Counted from the stretch's first letter, positions 1 through 12,500 are shown. The stretch: 64,000 nt of DNA from Chloranthus sessilifolius (GCA_021018995.1 CM037590.1:67489597-67553596); one strand, 5' to 3'. The notes: generated by a model not told the origin, from the sequence alone. Made by a program: numbers and translations.

Positions 1-610
1 TCGGCTCGATCTGATGAGGATGGGTTACTCATATGTGTGATTCTGATGAGAATCACACCTCACATGACCTAGTTATGAATAGACCATTAAATCTAATTTT
101 TACAGATTTTGGGCCAAAGATATCGAGTTTAGATCGATCTAATCCTATTGATATTATCACTGGAATGGGTGTTCAAGAACTATCAATCTCGACTGGTTGA
201 AGTCTCATCTCGACCTGCCGAGGTTTTCTGAAGAAAGAAGAAACACTGTCAATCTCGGCTGGTCGAGCTCCATCTCTACTTGTCGAGATTTCTGAAGAAA
301 ATAAAAGAAAACAGAAATAAACAGAACTCGACTGGTTGAATTTGAATCTCAACCTGTCGAGGTTTCAGAAGAAATAGAAGAGAGTCAATCTTGACTGATC
401 AAAAACTGGATTTCGACCGGTCGAGATGAAAGAAGAAGAATCTGAAGAGACTACGACCGGTCGAGATTACCAAACCAAGAGTGAAAAGCCTTATATAAAC
501 TCAGCTTTTCGAGTTTCACAGATTAGATAAATTTCGACCGGTCGAAGTTGAATCTCGACCGATCGAGTTTGGTAATTCACGCACAAATCGAGTTTCGACC
601 GCCGTACAAG
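1..610. repeat. LTR-like repeat fragment with CGACCGGTCGA palindrome cluster
   Basis: About ten diverged copies of a CTCGACTGGTCGAG / CGACCGGTCGA motif are irregularly spaced between roughly 190 and 600, separated by GAAGAAAGAAG-rich spacers. A good TATA box (TTATATAAAC, 491-500) lies among them. Palindrome cluster plus TATA box resembles the promoter part of an LTR, and similar motif clusters sit in the three Tekay LTRs of this window. No LTR ends, primer-binding site or coding region are visible, so the assignment to a retrotransposon is inference. Confidence 0.45.
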
Positions 611-2095
611 ATTTCCTTCTCTCCCGATTTTTATTTGGGAGGTTTTCCTTTTTGAAATAACTGAAAAATATTAAGATGGATTGAAGGCACTCACTCGTTG
701 AAGCATGAACCATGATTTTTGCTGCGATTTGGATTGACAGAGAACGGATTCGACCGGCCGTGGTGACCGATTTCATGACCGGATCAGATTTCCTTGTGTT
801 TTGCCACAAAAACTTGGTTGTTGAAACTTGTATAAACACCACTAGAGGTATTCGTAGTTGGTGCCGCTATGGTGGTGGTGCTCGAAGCACAACTCTGATG
901 GTTGAGCCTCAGTGGGTGACACAAAGTGGTGTTGGATGGCTGCACTGGAAGATGGTAGTGCTCGGACTGCGTTTTTTGTAGAGAAAGGAGAACGAGAGGG
1001 CGAGAGATGAATTCAAGAGAAAGAGCGCCCGCGAGAGAAATTGGATAATTATTTCTCTCAAGACTCGACGTTAATATATATATACATAAGAGGTAGGTGG
1101 AGAGAAGGTTAAATTGGCAAGTTGACTTCCCAATACGGTAAGAATCCTTTAAGGACTTTAATTGATTGCTAATCAATCCCACGTATTATGGATTTAATTG
1201 TACTTTACTCAAGGCAATAGGTCTCTTAAGATTCGATTACCTTTTTAAAAAAAAAATCGGATCTTATTTTAGAATTTTCTTAATTTAATTGTATAAGCTA
1301 TGATAAGGTATGTACAAATGTACCGATCTTGGTGCTTCACCTATCCATCACCATCGAATAGTGTCAAAAGGGACCCTGATCATAACATTTTTTTCCCATC
1401 TTTTCTTCAACAAAGAAGATGGTGATCTTCTCCTTTTCACGACATCTCCACGCCTTAGAGGAAATATAATTTGTATCTACTTTCGTTTTGTAATCGTCTC
1501 TTTTTAAAAAAAGGCGGGAACCCTCCAACCTAATTAACCATGGAATCACTGATACTCCATTTTTTGTAACGTACCCGTATCATATCTGTATTCAGATACC
1601 GTTACTTGAGGAATACAACTGCATGCGTATCCTAGGCGTTTCCCAAAAAACAAATGAAAAGAAGAAATCAGACTGTGAGTTTGGGATTTAGGGTTTTTCT
1701 GAAAAGAAGAAGAAATCAAAGGAGTCTTCCTAAGAGCCTACCAACGTGTAGTCTATCTATTTGAATTCAGTTTTTATAATTTATTTTTTTTCATTTTCCT
1801 CTTATTTATTTTTCTTACGCTTATTAACCTACAATATTCCTAAAAATATATAAAAAAACAAATTTTAAATAGACGTATCCTCCGTATCATATCTTGATTT
1901 TTTGTTAATTGTCGTATCGCCGTACCTATATGGTATCATACCCATGTCCATGCTTCTTAGCAATTAACTATTGGAAAAAAAGGCAGTCTAGCTATGAATT
2001 TTTTCGACATTCAATTATACAAAGTTCTCTCTACCATTGAGATCATAAACATGGGCATTAAGGTGCATGAATCGTAAATCTGTTCCTTATATGGT
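611..2095. other. 3' flank of the YUCCA gene; no gene seen
   Basis: AT-rich sequence with short open frames on both strands but no recognisable protein family. The GAAAAGAAGAAATC word is repeated near 1656 and 1695. The stretch from 1560 to 1950 has several GTATC/GTACC-rich words resembling those in hAT termini elsewhere in the window, but no element boundaries could be found. Confidence 0.4.
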
Positions 2096-3572
2096 CTACA
2101 ATGCAACGAACAAATGTTTGGTCTCCAAATTCCACTGCCATGCGATGTCTTCAGCAACTCTTTGGGCATCCATCGAAGCTCCCATCAGACCTCGCTTCGT
2201 AAAGCCAACGGCATAGAGTCCATTCTCGCCCTTCCAACAGTCGGGGAATGACATTTTCGGAAACCCGTCTTCTTTCCTAAAGAAATCCTCTTCCTTGTAA
2301 GAAGAACCAAGAAACAAATAAGATTATAAACATAACATATGAAGCTTCAAAGTTTCAAGGGAATAAAGTTATAGATGATCGTTTTTACCTTGAGCCACAT
2401 AGGTACATTGCTCTTATAGCCAGTTGCTAGTATCACAGAGTCAAATTCCTCTGTTCTTCCGTCCACAAATTCGGCAGCATTAGTTGTGAATTGTAGTATT
2501 CCGGGAACCACCTGAAAAAGGCCAGACAAATTCATGGTGATTTTCAGGAAAACACGAGTATCTGGTAACCCACTTTTAGTTGACAGTAAAAAATGAATTA
2601 TAGTTAACATAAGTCTTAGTTGGCACCTTGATTTGGCCGGTCTTGATTTTGGCGAGAGTTCCAACATCCAAAACTGGGGTCTTTCCGACCGCATTCTTCA
2701 GTTGAAGAGGACCAATTTTGGGTCTTTTTAGTCCGAGATTCCCGGTATTTCCAAGAATTAACCATGAACAGAGAAGAAGGAAGCTGTCAACTAGTTGTAG
2801 AGGGAACCATTTGAGAAACCACATTGAAACACCAAAAGTAGATCTTCCAAGCATATCTCTAGGCAAAATGTGCAACTGCATCAACATAAGAAATGACCAT
2901 AAAACACATCAAATACTAAAGTTTTAAGGGCAATTGAGGTATTTGACTAAATACATGAATCCCAAAAGTAGAGAATATTGAAAATAAATAAATAAATAAA
3001 ATGTAAAGGTGTTGAAGGATGTGAAAGTGTGCACATCCATATAATTGAGTTTACAAATTCAACAAAAACAAAAAAGAATTATAAGAATAAGGACCACTTG
3101 GTATAAAGGAGAGAGGTGGCAAAGTTGAATCAGTAGACTGCAACTTCTAGAGAAAAGCTCAAATAATACAGAGGTGGATAGAACCCATCTCATAGAAAGA
3201 TCCTTTAGAAAGGAAAAAGATACGAAAAACTTTACAAGATGAATTGAAACTATGAAAAAAAAGCAAAAAACCTGAAGTGTTATATACATATGGGGGAAAA
3301 TATGAACATAAAGAAGATATTAGATACAGGAAATGAAAGAAAGATAGAACAATTTCAGTAATTCTAGTTGTGTGAAAGGGTAAAATGGTATTAAAAAAAG
3401 CCATTATAAAAAATGTATTAAACATGAAGTCCAACATCAAGAATTAAAAGAAGAAAATGAAATAATCAAACAATGACAAAATAAAGGATTCTAAACTAGG
3501 GTAAGTGAGAAACTCATTTTCCAGTAAGAATAATGAGATGTCAGAGAGAGCTTCCACAAAAAAAATTCAAAC

Positions 3573-3641
<69 letters not shown>

Positions 3642-4548
3642 CACATCAGAAAAAGAAAAAATCTACAGAAAAAAACAAGTTAGCAACCTTTGATGACTAA
3701 GCAAAAGGCCCATTTTAAGTTATTGTAGAGAAAAATCCACATAAAGTAGAGAAAAAACAAAATTATGAATAAGAAAGAATCTAACAAAAAAACTAGTAAT
3801 GTAGATTTGGTGACATAAAGAAAGTGAAGAAACAGAGAGGAATAGATCCACATGTTACCTTATCTCTAACAACTATGGAAGCGTGAGCACCACTATTACA
3901 TAAATCCAACGCAATCTCCATTCCCGAATTCCCGCATCCGACAACAAGAACCTTCTCTCCTTTGAAATCACCACCATTTTCATACAAGCTCGTATGCAGT
4001 ATCCGTCCCCGAAAATCCAAAATTCCTGGAATATTAGGAACCACAGCCTCCGCATTCTCTCCTGACGCCACAACAAGCCACCGGCACACAAATTCGGTGT
4101 CATTGGCTCGAACATGCCATAGCCCTTCGCTAGAATCATACTTAGCCCAACGAACCTCCTTTTGAAACATAGGCTTGATCGCATACCGTTCGGCATAGGC
4201 ATCTAAGTAGTCTATAAACTGATGTTTTGTTGGGTACGTAGGAAATTCCGGTGGGAACGGCATTAGAGGGAGTTCGCAAAATTTCTTTGGGAGATGAAGT
4301 TTCAGACGATCGTATGCTTTTAGTTTCCATAGTGAGGCTATGCAACTTTCTTTCTCGAGAATCAATGACGGGACGCCTTTTTCTTTAAGGCATGCAGCTG
4401 TAGCTAGCCCCGATGGTCCGGCACCTATAATCACCGGCCCGGGAATCAGCACTCGCGTGGAGTTCGATTTCATATTTTGGAAGAATGATCCATTGAGCTC
4501 AGTTTCAAAATTTGCAGATGGGTTTTGAGATTGGGACTTAATTTCCAA
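2096..4548 (-). CDS. YUC: YUCCA-type flavin-containing monooxygenase, 4 exons, 419 aa
   Basis: YUCCA enzymes convert indole-3-pyruvate to indole-3-acetic acid (auxin) using NADPH, O2 and FAD. Exons on the minus strand are 4548-3859, 2875-2627, 2511-2389 and 2293-2096 (TAG stop). All introns are GT...AG and all joins are phase 0, giving 1260 nt, within the family's usual size. Visible motifs are the FAD-binding GAGPSG (residues 42-47), the FATYP-like FPTYP (102-106), the NADPH-binding GCGNSG (204-209) and the ATGY motif (342-345). Conserved blocks follow in order through [17 protein letters not shown] near the C-terminus. The first ATG is used; Met26 is an alternative because conservation only begins near residue 33. 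Intron 1 (983 bp) holds a (GA)n tract. No frameshift or key-residue loss is seen, so the gene is probably functional. It looks closest to the YUC1/4 and YUC2/6 groups; the exact paralogue cannot be set by eye. Confidence 0.95.
3576..3639. repeat. (GA)32 microsatellite in YUCCA intron 1
   Basis: A perfect GA dinucleotide run of about 64 bp lies inside the first intron, about 220 bp downstream of the splice donor. GA/CT tracts bind BPC/GAGA-type factors in plants and vary in length between individuals. Any regulatory role here is inference. Confidence 0.95.
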
Positions 4549-5689
4549 TGGGTAGTATTTTTATTTATTTTTTACTTTTTTTTAAATGATTGTGATGACA
4601 GATCAAAGAGGAGATGAACAAACAGACGAAAGACAGCAAACACAAATCAAATTTACAAGAATGTGGTATTGAATCCTTGTCCTATGTTGTTGTTAGTATG
4701 CTAAATCAGAATAAGAAAGATTCAGTTTGCAGTTGATAAAGATAGAAACCTGATCGGAATTGTTGACAACTGCCACGATTAATCGATCAGGAATATGAAA
4801 CGAAATATACTTAGAACCAGCAAGAGCTATGCCACCAAGTACTGAATACAAGAGAAAGATACAAGAACCCTACTGAGAATTAGCGCGAAGCAAGTCTTTA
4901 TTGAAAAAGAAACCAATTTTCTCAGCCATTAACCTCAAAAAGATCGATTATTCAGTCGAACAAGAGCATATGAGTACAAATATATAGCACAAGTTGAATG
5001 AGGGAGTTAGAGTCCTCTATGGTTCTTGAAAATGACAAACACCGACGTTACGAAAAGAGATTGGAAAGTTACGAAAGTCAGTTTGTAGGCAGAATTTTAG
5101 TTTTACCTGAAAGTTAACAAGAATTGATGTGTTCTTGCAATGAAAAATGAAAAAAACTGAAGTCACTATTATTCGGATAAGTTAAGAGAGACTTGTTATG
5201 TTTATCTATTACAATTCTATGGTGGTCCTAACAGAATTATGCAAAACTTTGTTAGAAAATTGCCAACCTGTGAACCATGATAGGAGTATAGAGTTCAGTG
5301 GTGGTAAAAAGACCAATGTTGCCCCTGTGATTTATGATTAGGACTGGTACAATCGCATGGTAGGTTGGTGTACCAGTTTCGGGTTGGCTCATTCTTTCGC
5401 CACTGAATACTCATTCTCTTTGATTCCAGCCACCAAATTTTATGAAAGGCTGACTCTAAAGGATGTCGGAGGCATCGAAATGTCGTAATGCCTACCAAAT
5501 GGAGGAAGCAGTTGAGGATAGTCGATCTCTTAAAAAGTTGTAACTTCCACGTGTCACGGCCCCGTAAAAAAATGGTCACCTTAACACATTCAACGTCATA
5601 GTTTCCAGATTCATGGTTAGTTCACTCTACATAATTTACAGTACGTAAAGTTTCTACGAAAATTAAGAGAGAAATTTCCAAAATTAACT

Positions 5690-6540
5690 AGTAATTTGGC
5701 TATATCAGTTTGCAGTTTGTGAGGGTAGAGAAAACTTAGGCAACTATGGTCTACTTAGAAGGGGTGAAAGCTGAAGACTTTACATTTACTTTTTAATTGA
5801 TTCTTAGTCATTTTTATGTTGGTGATGAGAGTAAGAGAGAAAGAGAGAAAGAGAGAAAGAGAGATGATTATGGGTTTCATTAATTTGGAGACAAAAAGAA
5901 TTAGAAAGAAGAATTATATCTCTGCAAACTGCTACTGCTACTGCTACTACTACTAGAGGGCTAGACAGTGACAACTTAATGGCAGCCAAATCTGCTATCT
6001 AGAAAAAGATTAGTATTCTGCGCGATACACAACCACAACATTGTGTTTGCTACTAAATCTAGCCAAGAAAATTCAAACCCATTTAACCATGGCAGGTTTT
6101 AATTCAAACCCATTTAATCATAGCAGGTCAAAACTTGATGGGAGAGCTGCACCTGGCTTCTTTTTGCTCTTCTTGTTTCTTTACTGTTCCTTAATTAATA
6201 AAATTGATTGCTGTTTCCCTTTTACAGGTATATGAGCTTCTTGGTCTCTATCTCTGGGACACTAAAAAGTGGAAGTGCTAAAACAAAATATTAGCCATTT
6301 AATTTATTTTTTTATTCAAGGTATTAAAAATTCAGGGACCAAATAATCTAACATCATCATCAGTGAATCCTATTTCTCTGTTCATTTCTTGTTTAGAGTG
6401 GAAGATATTAGGAACCCGACCCGAGTGCCAGCCTGGGAATTGACCGATTATTTATGAGCACACGAATCAAAAATACACTTTTGACCTATCACTAATTTGG
6501 CGGTCAACAATATCTGTACATTCCCCAAGGTTGTCGAGGG
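5690..6540 (+). repeat. Low-copy segment, copy A (copy B dispersed over 36-59 kb)
   Basis: Blocks of this segment recur in the same order and strand. 5695-5790 resembles 35975-36075. 5866-6290 resembles 52537-52833 continued at 58629-58720. 6340-6540 resembles 58895-59110. Shared text includes TTCATTAAT-TGGAGACAAAAAG and TATGAGCTTCTTGGTCTCT. Copy B is split by the hAT and Tekay insertions. It may be an old segmental duplication or a low-copy repeat; no coding content is recognised. Confidence 0.7.
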
Positions 6541-7782
6541 AGATTGACCCGAGATACTTTGTTATGCTTTTACCATAACAACTCTTTATGTAACGGCTCC
6601 TCAAAGTATCTCATACTACATTCTTAATTTTTTTCCGCTTTTATCAAAGTAACCCCTAAACTTCTCAAATCGCTCGCAGGCCCAGATGAAAAAAAAAAGG
6701 AGGGAAGTTAGCATCATCTAGATCGACGACTAGAAAATCCTCTCAAATAATCAATTCAAATTTGTGTATACTTATATGTTCCACTAGCCAATGATTCAAA
6801 TGATCGATTACGGATTTGAGATTCGTGTCTGTAATGAATCTTGTACACAAAGTTTATAGCATCTTTCTTAAACAAATAAACAATTGGAGCCCTTAAGAAT
6901 TATACCATAATAACCTTGATGGTTAGCTTATGTATATGATTCAAGAAGTGCATAGCTTATGTGACAGCTCACATGCCGCAATCTGATGTATAAAACAGGT
7001 CATAAATGACTTCTGGACCTCCTGGGTCAGAAGAAACTCCGCCAAAGGGGTAAACAAGATTGCCTCTACACACCCTAGCTTGATAATTTTATTGAATCCG
7101 AGAAAAAATCACATCATTTCACATTTTAAAACTTTATATTAATTCTCAAACTAACTCCCCTTTCATACCGCTATGCAGTCATCGTCATTTCTTTCAATTC
7201 ATCAACATTAGAAACCTTGCCAATCACAAAAGTTTGGATTATCATGTCACTGATTACATCCTCTGGATTGTGATCACTTACTTGTAAAGTGAAATCAAGA
7301 GAGGGACCGAAACAACACCCTCTCCCCAAAGTTTATTCCATGATTATAGTATCATAAAGCAAGATTGCGATGACTGACTTCTAATCATATGCAGATATGG
7401 GTTCTTTTCGCCTTTTATTAGCTATCAGTACTGTTAGAGGGGGGGACCCTTCTAACCTCTTCGCTTACCAAGGAAAAAAAACACGACTAAATACTAATCC
7501 GTATGTAGGTTTTTATAAAAAATATCTGCTAAATGTATATATTATCCTCCATAAGTAGCCTCTCATTTGAATACTAAGAGCACCTTTGATGAGGTCTTGG
7601 AAACAAATTTCAATAGTTGATCAGGTGAGGCCTCCAATCTGGTCAGACATCTGGCTAGTTGGCGGATCATGACAACTAAAGTTAAGTTTTTAGCAGTAAA
7701 AAAAAATATAAAAAAATAAAATTCCAATGGTCACCATTGCTCTGATGCGGCTTGTTCAAACGGTCCGGAGGTTCAGGGTGCT

Positions 7783-7821
7783 CCAAGGTAAGGTCTGGTC
7801 CAACAACAGACCAGACCTTGG
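7783..7821. other. Short strong hairpin
   Basis: AGGTCTGGTC (7791-7800) and GACCAGACCT are separated by a CAACAACA-type loop and flanked by CCAAGG/CCTTGG, giving a stem of about 13 bp with a 2-nt bulge. It is too short for a typical plant microRNA precursor. No function is assigned. Confidence 0.6.
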
Positions 7822-8420
7822 AACCTCGCAATTCCGGTCAAGTCCGGTTTTGAGTAAAAGCACAATCGACAAGGAAAATCATATTTGTGAATCCACAGAC
7901 GTGGACTTTGGAGAAGATAAGATAAGGTGATGGAAATGACAGTGATGATGATGATTCTAATGATGATGCAAGAGAGTTTATTATCTTCCCAGTCGTCCTC
8001 TTGGTAAAAGTAGATAGGACTAAGAGGCCAATCACTCCTTAACATAACTAAATGTAGTTTGATTTTTGTACCAATAAATAATAAATGAGTTAGGTTAACT
8101 TGTCCTTGAAGATTCTATCATTCCTTTTTTCTCATAGCTCTTCAGATTACTTAATATGGAAGACAATTGAAGCTTGCCACCTCATAAAAATTTGGCAAAT
8201 TTTCAAAATCTTAGTACAAGGGGACCATTATAGACTTTAGTAGAAATCATAACTACCCCAAGTCCAAGAATGGGCAACTCATGTACAGTTTCTAGGAGAT
8301 CTTTGGAGATCACCATGGAAAATTTCCAAAATTCTTCCACCTGACCGACATGCTACGAAGAGGAGGCCATATGGTCAGTGATGTCTGATACATGTCAGGC
8401 CAAGCTTGAGTGTGAAAACT

Positions 8421-8640
8421 CTGTTTGGGTTAACTCTTATAAGAGCAGAAGCAGCTCTCTGCCTGCTTTCCACTAGAGCAGATTTTATTTGTTCTAGAGT
8501 AATTTTATCACTTAAAGCAGCTTCGTGCCAGAGTAAATCGGGAAAGAAGCTGTGTTACCAAATGTAAAAGTAATTTCCCCGCTGGAGCCAAAGAGCGAAA
8601 GAGCTGCTCTTTGGCCTGAAAGAGCTAACCGAAACGCAGG
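8421..8640. mobile_element. Foldback MITE 1
   Basis: The left end (GTTTGGGTTAACTCTTATAA, then GAGCAGAAGCAGCTCT) is the inverted complement of the right end (AGAGCTGCTCTTTGGCCTGA, then AAGAGCTAACCGAAACGCAG), so the roughly 220-bp unit folds on itself. GCGTTTGG-type ends are seen in plant hAT MITEs. I could not find a clear target duplication, so the superfamily is a guess. It abuts the next MITE. Confidence 0.65.
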
Positions 8641-8643
8641 CTA

Positions 8644-8858
8644 TATTGCGATAGGGCTTTGGTCAGGTCCAACCGCTTGAACTCTAAATGTACGTGGTCG
8701 ACTGATCTTAAAACCGTAGGATGCAAGGGATCAAAATGTGAGTGTCACCTTATAAAACTTAAAATGCCAGATTCCCTTGCATCCGAAGGTTTCAAAATCA
8801 GTTGAACCCTGTTTAGAGTTCAATTAGTTGGACCTAACCAAAACCTTGTTGCGATAAT
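8644..8858. mobile_element. Foldback MITE 2, near full-length inverted repeat
   Basis: The left arm, 8646 to about 8740, contains GCTTTGGTCAGGTCCAAC, TTGAACTCTAAA and GGATGCAAGGGA in this order. The right arm, about 8765 to 8856, carries the reverse complements of all three in mirrored order. The element is therefore nearly all stem, a structure that can produce small RNAs. The superfamily is not determined. Confidence 0.75.
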
Positions 8859-9342
8859 TGAAATTATTATTTAAATAAATCTAATCAAACCTAATTACCG
8901 AATCAATCCAACTATCTTAGCTTTTTTCCTTAAATTATAAGATATACATCAAGTGATGTCTTACAAGTATGTTCTAATCAGGCGTAGTTTCAGCTAAAAA
9001 TAAATAGGTCTCGCAATTCACTTATAATGTTGATCCCAAGCTTGGATGAAAAAGGAATAGGGCTAGCATCATATAGACAACTCTTACTTTCTTAGTGAGT
9101 CACATGGGAATCCGTGTAAGTCAATCATACAATGATGGGATTTAAGGCATGAGAGATGCTGATGATGATAATCATTCAACTATTGCTACTACTAAGGGTT
9201 GGTAACTCCCTGTGTTGTATAGTATATTGAAAGCTATTGCTACTACTTAGGGGTTGGTACTCCCTGCCTCCACCTTATTACCTGAAGTGGAAGATAGCTT
9301 TGACAAGAAAGAATCCCTTGGAGAATAGTACATTCACATAGA
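8859..9342. other. Intergenic DNA between MITEs and MULE; no gene seen
   Basis: AT-rich sequence with a short direct repeat of the word CTATTGCTACTACT (about 9180 and 9235). No domain, RNA gene or element end is recognised. Confidence 0.4.
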
Positions 9343-9351
9343 AAAGTGTAT

Positions 9352-9460
9352 GGGAAATTTTCAGAATGTACTGTCAGATTCACCTTTTCCGCCAAAGACC
9401 CTATAGTTTCACCATTCTCATAACTGAGCAGCTCCAAGCCGAGGCGACCTTGAGAAGAGT
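9352..9460 (+). repeat. MULE left terminal inverted repeat
   Basis: Pairs with 20462-20581 on the opposite strand. Shared blocks are the terminal GGRAAATTT, then TTCACCTTTTCCG, AGACCCT and GTTTCACC, ending near a shared ACCTTGA. Identity is roughly 70 percent by eye. Confidence 0.8.
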
Positions 9461-9779
9461 AAAAAGTCGAAGATACCCCTTCTTTGACTTTCTTTAACCC
9501 ACAAAAGCATTCACTTCTTCCTCATTTTAATCAGCTCCATTTAGTGAGAGACAGAGGGGGCAAAGGTGAAGACGTCTTGTTCATCAGTCCTATCAGCGCT
9601 ATTGGAAGTGGAAAACATAGGTTTGGGAGAAGAAGACCTTGCAATTTGCCATTGCGACGGGAGGCATGTTCAGTTACTTTATTTTAAATTATCCAGTGTA
9701 AACCCCATTTTCAGTTTCTTAGGGTTTCTTAATGGTGCAGTATAAAAAAGATATATATTATATTGGTTATCTTTTTTTA

Positions 9780-9985
9780 AGAAACGTTATCGCATTCCTA
9801 GACAAGACAGTCTATACCGCTTGTATAAACAGTCGATATCAACTTTTTTAGGAGTCATTATTGCATTTCTATACAGTTGATACCGATTGTATAAACAATT
9901 AATTTTTTTAGGAGGCGTTATCGCCTTTATAGACAGTCGATATCACATTCTAGATAGTCAATATCGATTGTCTAGGCAGGCTTCA
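9780..9985. repeat. MULE left subterminal motif array (ACAGTCGATATC type)
   Basis: At least six variants of an ACAGTCGATAtC word alternate with GTTATCGC and TTTTTTAGGAG words. The same vocabulary recurs at the other end (20110-20220: TATACAGTCGATATCGATTC, GTTATCGC). Mirrored arrays near both ends are typical of transposase-binding sites, which is inference here. Confidence 0.75.
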
Positions 9986-10176
9986 TCTCCCCTTTGTGTC
10001 ATCTATCTTATGGCCCCTTCCTTCGCATTTTTAAACAAGCGATGCCAGAGGTAGGCATTCATCTTTTCTGTCACTATGATGGTCTTTTTGTAAGAGATAA
10101 TGACTTGTATGAAGGTGGTCGGCGGAGAATTCTTTTCATTTTGACGGGTATTTCTTATGAATAATTCATAAGGCGA

Positions 10177-12500
10177 ATGTACGCTGTCAAGTTTACGAGG
10201 GCAGATGAAACACTTTCCGTAAAGTTCTCTTTGAAGATAGTGAATACCCATGTGCTTACCAATATTTTAGACTCGGATGATTTGGCCTCTCTATTTACGT
10301 TTTATAAAGCCAACGTGAACATCATAAATGCATTCATCATTAAAGAACCAGCATCCTTCCGAGTCGAAGCTGAACAAGTACCTCTTGCCGAAACATATTT
10401 TGTGAATAATCATTCCTTTCAACCATGTAAGTTTGACAATGATGAACCTATATACGATACAATTTATTTAGGCAATGACGACGATATTATGTCGAAGATG
10501 TTGGTCAAGAAAGCAACAATTGATTTAAACGATGATCCAGTTGAATCATATGATGACTCACTAAAATATATGCATGAGTCACAACAATGTCATCAAGATT
10601 TAGACTACACGCCAGAAATGGTAGGGGATGAAGAGGATTTCAATCATCTCTTCCCCAGTGGATTCACAACTTGGTTGACTCACGAATTATGTTCTACCAT
10701 TCTATTGATGGGAATTACCGGAGGAGCTCAACCCCATGTCCATACACATGAGCACCCCTTCGATAAATGGCTTAGTCAACCACGTAAGAACCCTACTGGT
10801 GAAGGATTTAGTCAACCACCTGAGAACACCGCTAGTAAAGGGCGTAGTCATCCTCAACCAAATAATAAAGATAACTTAAAAGAGAACGCCCAAGACTACG
10901 ATAGCAAATCGGATGGATTTATTAAAGAAGATCTGAGAAATTTTGTGAGAGGTATTGATAATTTTCTAGTAGACGAAGATTACGAAGGGTCAGAGACATC
11001 GAGCGACTCTTCCAATCAAAATATAAAAATCGAATACAGAAATTGAAGTTTTAAAGTTGGAGAGGTCTTCAGAGAAAAGCAAACATTCCAAAGAGCATTG
11101 AAAGAACATACAGTGGAGAAAAACTCGTAAATTCGGCCCTTGATAATCGCTAGTTATCGAGTGACAGTCGGATGCTATGAACCCAATTGTTCATGGCGAA
11201 TACATGCGTCTAAATTGACTGAACTTGACTATTTCAAAATCAAGACATTTAATAGTACTCACACATGTGAGACTCCTAAGATCGGGGGGCACAGTCACCA
11301 TAATGCAATAATCTCCTTTATAGTCAGTTATGTGCGGGAAAAATTTATAGAAGGATTCGACTACACACTTGCGTCGATAATGTTTAATATTAGAAAAGCT
11401 TATAACGTACAAATAAAATATTCTAGGGCTTGGAGGGAGAAAAAACTCGCCCTGAACGATATTAGGGATAGTTGGCAAGGACAATTTATGGATCTACCGA
11501 CCTACATGAGGGAGATGGAGAGGGTAGATCTTAATGTACGAACATCATTTTAACTAACGTTTGGTGGTAAGTTTTAAAGATTTTTTTTAGAGTTTTGGCC
11601 CGTGCATTGGAAGCTACAACCATATACTTCATCGTATATTGCTTATAGATGGTACACACCTATGGGACATTTTGAAGGGATCTTACTTATCGCCTCGACA
11701 TAAGACGGTAATGGCCATATATTACCGTTAATGTTCACCGTTGTCGAGGTAGAAGAAGAGGATGCGTGGATGTAGTTTCTTGAACGGGTAGGAGTGTTCG
11801 CGATCGGTCAGTTTAACGAAGATTTTGTTATTATCACGAACAGGTCGAAGGGTTTAATAAAGGCGGTGAAATAAATATTCGCTAGCACATACCACAGCTA
11901 TTGCATACGATATATGACATAGAATTTGGCACACAAGTATCCCAAGTACGATGTATTGGATTTATGGTGGTGCGCTGCACGTGCATATTCAATAGAGAGA
12001 TTTGATTATTTTATGCATAAAATCCAGGAAAAGGCTGATCCTTAGGCCGTAGAGTATATTTTACAAATAAATCCGAAGCATTGGACACACACATATTTAA
12101 AAGGAAGGCAGTACGATTCTCACAATATTAATAATGTTGAAAGCTTGAACAGTATACTGAAGCTAGCTCGAGAGAGACTAATCATCGACTTAATAAGAAC
12201 TACTAGAGACAAAGTCATTGATTATTTTTAGAAGTGCTGACAGAAATATGAGAAATGGAGCTTCTGCCCGAAAGCAGACGAGCACATGAAGAAGGTGCTC
12301 CAATGGGCTGGTAGAAAGAGAGTTCAACCATAAGGGCGCGATCATTTCTAAGGGAATTCTAGGAATTTTATTTTCGATGTCAACTTGGAACATAAGGCAT
12401 GTACTTGCCGTCGTTGGTACATTCATGGTTTGCCTTTGTTCGCATGCCATTGCGGCCATCAATTGGAGAAATTATGAATACCACAAATTCTGTGAGAAGT
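10177..12500 (+). pseudogene. mudrA-like MULE transposase, decayed
   Basis: The transposase would cut and reinsert the element in the nucleus. An open 289-codon N-terminal part (10177-11046) has no clear motif beyond acidic runs. After it, 11140-11553 encodes the MuDR-type DNA-binding module with a CYEPNCSWRI...FKIKTF...HTC zinc pattern. The catalytic domain follows, with IDGTHL (about 11645), DGNGHILPL and WWCAACAYSIERF. A SWIM zinc finger of the form CTCRRWYIHG...CHC lies near 12390-12450. Several stops and at least one frameshift separate these pieces (TGA after IEYRN; a frame change between IDGTHL and GILLIAST; internal TAA/TAG codons). The coding trace ends before the nested LTR. Domain order and motifs make the family assignment strong; exon boundaries were not resolved. 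Confidence 0.8.

Larger units (their letters stand above)
4549..8416. other. Upstream flank of the YUCCA gene; no second gene seen
   Basis: This holds the presumed promoter of the minus-strand YUCCA gene and distal intergenic DNA. A GAGAAA repeat (5828-5865) and a CTACTG-rich run (5932-5955) are present. The only open frames are short and have no recognisable domain. The part 5690-6540 has a diverged second copy far to the right in the window. Confidence 0.5.

Noticed and set aside
2718-2927. Plus-strand frame opposite YUCCA exon 2
   Set aside because: Shadow of the YUCCA coding sequence.
3505-3693. Arg-Glu-rich open frame
   Set aside because: Translation of the (GA)n tract in YUCCA intron 1.
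7727-7930. 67-codon frame over the short hairpin
   Set aside because: No domain or conservation evidence; short frame of the kind expected by chance.
9243-9437. A minus-strand open frame sharing a protein-like G-E-T-x-G-S-L-x-E-K-V-N-L text with a plus-strand frame at 20509-20691
   Set aside because: The similarity is nucleotide similarity between the two terminal inverted repeats of the MULE, not a conserved gene.
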